In this document: positions 55,101 to 61,100 of the stretch, in pieces
How positions within the stretch are numbered: the first letter of the stretch is position 1
How the letters are laid out: every line of letters starts with the position of its first letter
Source of the DNA: Siphonodentalium dalli
Lineage: Eukaryota > Mollusca > Scaphopoda > Gadilida > Siphonodentaliidae
Direction: 5' to 3'
DNA: 64,000 bases
Assembly (NCBI GenBank): GCA_032622095.1
Contig: CP136065.1
Location: 35,314,732-35,378,731 of the forward strand
Program-made: the position numbers and the translations under genes
The notes under the pieces: model-generated
Databases searched by the model: none
What the model was told of the DNA's origin: nothing
The model's input: only the letters and a program-made list of their open reading frames with translations

Positions 55101-58100
55101 CGCACTGAAATTTAGTGTGATAATTTGTTTTGGGTCATGACTCCCACAACGTCGCGTTTTGACTTTATGACCTAATATCCGCACGGGCATTGTGGTTCTC
55201 AGAAATGGGCGGATCTCACTGCAATTTTGTGTGGTCATGTTTTTCGGCCCTCTTTGTAAAATGAGCTGGTTCTTGACTCTGCCTGACATCGTCTTTATTT
55301 TCAATTTTAATTTTGCCACACTTTGCCCATACAATACCTCATACAGTAATGCCCTAAATAATCAACTCCTTGACCACAGCAGAATTATGGGTAATTTTTC
55401 AGGATTTAGTCGGAAATATGGCTTGTTGCCATTCATTAGAAAGCTCTCACTGAGGGTATTACTGTACATCTGCTAGTAATTTATAAATATTGTTATAATC
55501 TTTCAGCCATGGGATGAAGCTTATGTCAGAGAAGTCGGGACTTCTATTCAAAAAGAGTAAGTGTTTCTCTTTAATAAAACTCTGTGGTTTGTGTTGTAGA
55601 TTTTGTCTTCATATTGAGTCTTTGAAACAGCCAAAGGTTTGATTCAATCAAAGGACGGTCAGGGTTGAATCTAGATGGAAAATTATTTTGGGTAATTCGT
55701 TGGCCATTTATGATTCTTTTTTGGACATTTCTCACTGTGAGTGCCTTTGGTCTCTTTAACCCTTTCGAGACGGGAGCTGTGCTGGTGCAGCATTAAAGAT
55801 TCTGTGCCAGTGCATTCTCTTATATATGCGAGTCTCACATTGGGAGACTCACACATATAAGAGAATGCATGGCTTACAAGGTGAAGGCAAATATTGTTTG
55901 GCCAATGTATTCTCTTATATAATTGAGGTTCCCTATGGGAGACTCACACATATAAGAGAATGCATTAGCACAGGGTTTTTCGCAAAATTTCAGGAAGCTC
56001 CAGTCATGTACTGAGTTAAAAATAAACTCATTTAATGAACAGTTCTGTTATAGATTTTCAATGTATTTTCCTGTTCCTGTCGAGTCGAGTTAGTTAGTAC
56101 ATGTCAGAATTACGTAGTTGTCCATTCTATGCCAATAAATTAGCCATTATTTCCAAACTTGACACAAATTGAAGCTGATTATTGAGATTAAGAATAATGA
56201 TTGGCTGACGCCTACACACCCAAATCGAGCATTCATGTCACTGAACTAACAAATTGTGTTGTTTCAACATTGATTAATGGAAACTGTGTGTTGAATTCAT
56301 TGTGGCAGAGGCAAAGATCAGGCCAAACAAATCAGAAATCATTAAAGTGTAATTATAGCATTCTGTGTATTCTACTAACGTTTACACCTCATTAGGGTCT
56401 TCACAGCTTAATGCTGATTTCAATGATTTTGTTGTATGCAGACTTTGCGAAGATGAAGGAATATTCTGTTTCTGTTAACTTTGCCCAACAGAACGGCCCT
56501 GTGCCAATGCATTCTCTTATATATGCGAGTCGACCATAGGTCGCCTCGCATATATAAGAGAATGCATTGGCTTAACACATTAAAAATTATAAAATTGTTA
56601 AAGAATGTAAGAAATAATGGTAAAAAGTGTTAGCAAAATATTTTTTTTTAGGCCAATGCATTCTCTTATATATGCGAGGCGACCTATGGTCGACTCGCAT
56701 ATATAATAGAATGCATTGGCACAGGGCATAACTGTAACTATCACAAAGTGGTCAATGAGCCGGTTCCAATGATATCCATATTTGTATGGTTCTATTGAGA
56801 CAGACCGAAGATATTTTAGGCTGTTGAAGCTTTATTTGGCCGGTTTGTTGGGTAAAGGGTTAACTTTGCCCCACCTAGACTTTTAAGTTATAGGGATCAA
56901 ATTAGAGGTGTGAAATTGAGAGAGGACACGTCTCACTAATTGTTTATAATTTGCTATCCACAAAGGCTGAAATTCAATTAACCCTTTCATGGCTGAAGCT
57001 TCCTGAAATTTGGCAAAAACCCTGTGCCAATGCATTCTCTTATATATGCGAGTCAACCATAGGTCACCTCGCATATATAAGAGAATAACAATATTTACCT
57101 TGACCTTGTAAGCCAGTGCATTTTCTTATATATGCTAGGCTCCCTATGGGAGACTCGCATTTATAAGAGAATGCACTGGCACAGGATCTTTAATGCTGCA
57201 CCAGTGCAGCTCCCATCATGAAAGGGTTAACTTCGTAACAGCCTTCTGTGAAACAATAAGTATTATGCAATTGTGAGAAAAAAGTTAAATTTTATTCGAA
57301 ATAAATTTTTAAAACAACAAAACAACTCTTTGAAGATTGTATGGTCCCATTTATAATCCCATTATATTAAATCAGTAAATGCGACATTATTAATGTTAAA
57401 GACATATTATGGACTTTTTTGGGAGCTTGGAACTGACACGTTAGTATACATGTGCTATGCCAACTGGAGGAATATAACATTCTACTAACTTTGCTTAAAA
57501 TCTCAAGCAAATCGGCTGTAAGACACCATAGAAAATATTGTCTGAGCTAAATTGTAAATATTTACTTCTTGATTTCGGACGCAACTATAGGCGATAAGCT
57601 AACGAAAACAAGTTTGCCATCAAGAGTAATTGCATTTAATTAATATATATAAGAATGATGGTGTTTGTTGTTAATTTGGATATAAAATTTGTAAAAATAA
57701 GTACTTTGAGCAAGATTATTATCCACTTCTGTTTTATCACATTACCAAAGTGTTTCACATCACTTTAAAGGAAATCAAGGCACTTTACCGGGTAAATGTG
57801 CAAAAAAAAAAGTCTCTGAAAACATGCAGAAATGGGCAAACTTTGTTCTTTTTATATTCATTATTGATTGTTCTGTTGAAAGGTTCCCTATGGGAGACTC
57901 ACATAAATAAGAGAATGTGCTGGCACAGGATATTTAATGCTGCACCAGTGCAGCTCCCATCATGAAAGGGTTAATTAATAATAAAATATGAACAAATCTA
58001 TTTTCCCATGTTCTTCTCAATGATGATGGTTTTAAGAAACTTTAGGTTTCACTTTTACCAGCTGTGAGTGCCTTCTTGTCTATATAATGTGGTTTATTTT

Positions 58101-61100
58101 GTATGCTGCCGAGCAAAATTCCTGGTGAAATGTCTTAGTTGAAATGAAATATGCCTTGATTGAGGGTGCTAACATGATAGATTTCTTCTTAATACGCTCT
58201 GAATGTTTATGTGAGATATCTGTTCTAAGCAAGCCTGAGTTTAGTGTGCCTGTCATTTGCAGAATGAGGTCCCCAGAGGGTGAATTTGGTGATACTAGCC
58301 TGCTGTGCGGGATAGCATCACTAAAATCACCCTCTGGGGACCTCATTTTGCATGGCCTCAACTACTTTGGGAGACATAGACTCAGAGTGAAGTTCCCAAA
58401 CGGTAAATATTGTGATGTATACCCATTGGGAACCTCGATTATGCAATGTGTTGTCTGCCAATTTTGGAATATAGAGAAACTAAACTAAAAAAGAAATAGA
58501 ATCTATGTGAAGAAATTTCTATAGAAATTTGATAATAAAGAAACTTTCCAGAGAAGATTAGGCCTGAGCAGAATGAGGTCCGCAGAGGGTGAATTTAGTG
58601 ACGCTAACCTGCTATGCGAGATAGCGTCACTTAATTCACCCTCTGGGGACCTCATTCTGCAAATGATCTGCACACTAGACTCGGGCTTGGTTCTAAGAAT
58701 AGCTCCTTTGACTGTCCCAATATTATATGAGAAAAATTCAAAATAAAATTAATATTAATTGATAGAAGCTTTTATGGACAGGTGTCCTTGATTTTTATCT
58801 CTTATTGTTTATACCTGGAATGTATGTAAAACTCTCTATGAAGAGATCCACTATCTTTAAGTATTGTTTTTTCAGGTTTCTGGTGGATTTAGAGAGTGGC
58901 ATCCTGGAGGTGATATCCGCCCCCACCGGGTTTTACTATCTTTAAGTAGCTGGGTTTTACTATCTTTAAGTGCCGGGTTTTACTATTTTTAAGTATTGTT
59001 TTTCAGGTTTCCGGCTGGTTTAGAGAGTGGTCTCCTGGATGTGATATCCGCCCGCGCTGGGTTTTACTATCTTTAAGTAGCCGGGTTTACTATCTTTAAG
59101 TAGCCGGGTTTTACTATCTTTAAGTAGCCGGGTTTTACTATCTTTAAGTAGCTGGGTTTTACTATTTTTAAGTATTGTTTTTCAGATTTCCGGCTGATTT
59201 AGAGAGTGGTCTCCTGGATGTGATATCCGCCCTCGCTGGGTTTTACTATCTTTAAGTAGCCGGGTTTTACTATCATTAAGTAGCCGGGTTTTACTAACTT
59301 TAGGTATTGTATTTCAGATTTCCGGCTGATTTAGAGTGTGGTCTCCTGGATGTGATATCCGCCCTCGCTGGGTTTTACTATCTTTAAGTAGCCGGGTTTT
59401 ACTATCATTAAGTAGCCGGGTTTTACTATCTTTAAGTATTGTTTTTCAGGTTTCCGGCTGATTTAGAGAGTGGTCTCCTGGATGTGATATCCGCCCTCGC
59501 TGGGTTTTACTATCTTTAAGTAGCCGGGTTTTTCTATCTTTAAGTAGCCGGGTTTTACTATCTTTAAGTAGCCGGGTTTTACTATCTTTAAGTAGCCGGG
59601 TTTTACTATTTTTAAGTATTGTTTTTCAGGTTTCCGGCTGGTTTAGAGAGTTGCATCCTGGAGGTGATATCCGCCCTCGCTGGGTTTTACTATCTTTAAG
59701 TAGCCGGATTTTACTATTTTTAAGTAGCCGGGTTTTACTATCTTTAAGTATTGTTTTTCAGATTTCCGGCTGATTTAGAGAGTTGTCTCCTGGATGTGAT
59801 ATCCGCCCTCGCTGGGTTTTACTATCTTTAAGTAGCCGGGTTTTACTATCTTTAAGTAGCCGGGTTTTACTATCTTTAAGTAGCCGGGTTTTACTATCTT
59901 TAAGTAGCCGGGTTTTACTATCTTTAAGTATTGTTTTTCAGATTTCCGGCTGATTTAGAGAGTGGTCTCCTGGATGTGATATCCGCCCTCGCTGGGTTTT
60001 ACTATCTTTAAGTAGCCGGGTTTTACTATCTTTAAGTAGCCGGGTTTTACTATCTTTAAGTATTGTTTTTCAGGTTTCCGGCTGATTTAGAGAGTGGTCT
60101 CCTGGAGGTGATATCCGCCCCTGCTGGGTTTTACCCGCAGCTCGACGCTCTCAAAGAAAACTTTGGTGATTCTAAGGATAGGGTCAAGTGAGTAGTAGTA
60201 TGGAGAATCTTAGGTCAATGCATACTGATAAATATAGAATATGTGGCTGGTGCGTCGCTAAAACTGTTGATGTCCGTGAGGGGGATTGATGTAGGTGAGG
60301 GTGATTTGAGCATGTGTTGAGTGGACATAAACAGTTTAAGCGACAGCATTAGCTACATATTTTATTTATCCTTTGCACAAAACTTACTGTCTACAGTAAA
60401 CTAAATAATAACAAACCTCTGGATCGAACTGAATTTACAAAAGCTTCCACAATACATAATACAACATAATAAACAACATACGTTGACATCTTAGTTTGAT
60501 TGAACATTCAATTTTGCACATAGGTGTATGAGTATCTCATTTAAATATTATATTCATATATTGTAATTATGATAATTACATGTACCGGTAATAACTACAC
60601 GTAACATGTCATTCTAAGCTATGTACACCAATCCTACACAAATCCTACACAAATCTCCAGCAGTGCCCAGTGAACATAACATAACATGTATTATGTATTT
60701 ATTATACCCCCTTTTAAAAAAAAAGGGGGGTATACTGTTTTGCAATTGTATGTGCGTCCGTCTGTACGTCCGTCCGATCTCTGTTCATGTCATAACTTGA
60801 ACAATAGTGCTCGGATCTCAATGAAATTAGGTATGGATGTTCACTACTATGAGGACATTAAATAGAGGGTTCCATCGTTTTGTTCGGATTTTCCATTCTA
60901 GAGTTATTCATCTTTGTTTATCTGGAAATGTTGAATTTTTGGTCCATCTGGTGTCGGTTCATGTCGTAACTTCATTAGCATATATATGTAATATTTCAGC
61001 TTGATTCGTATTTATGTTTTGTCCTCCTCGTGATCAGATATCACGTTTCTTTAATTAATTTGTTATACATCTGTTATTCACTGTTATTGAATTATATGAT

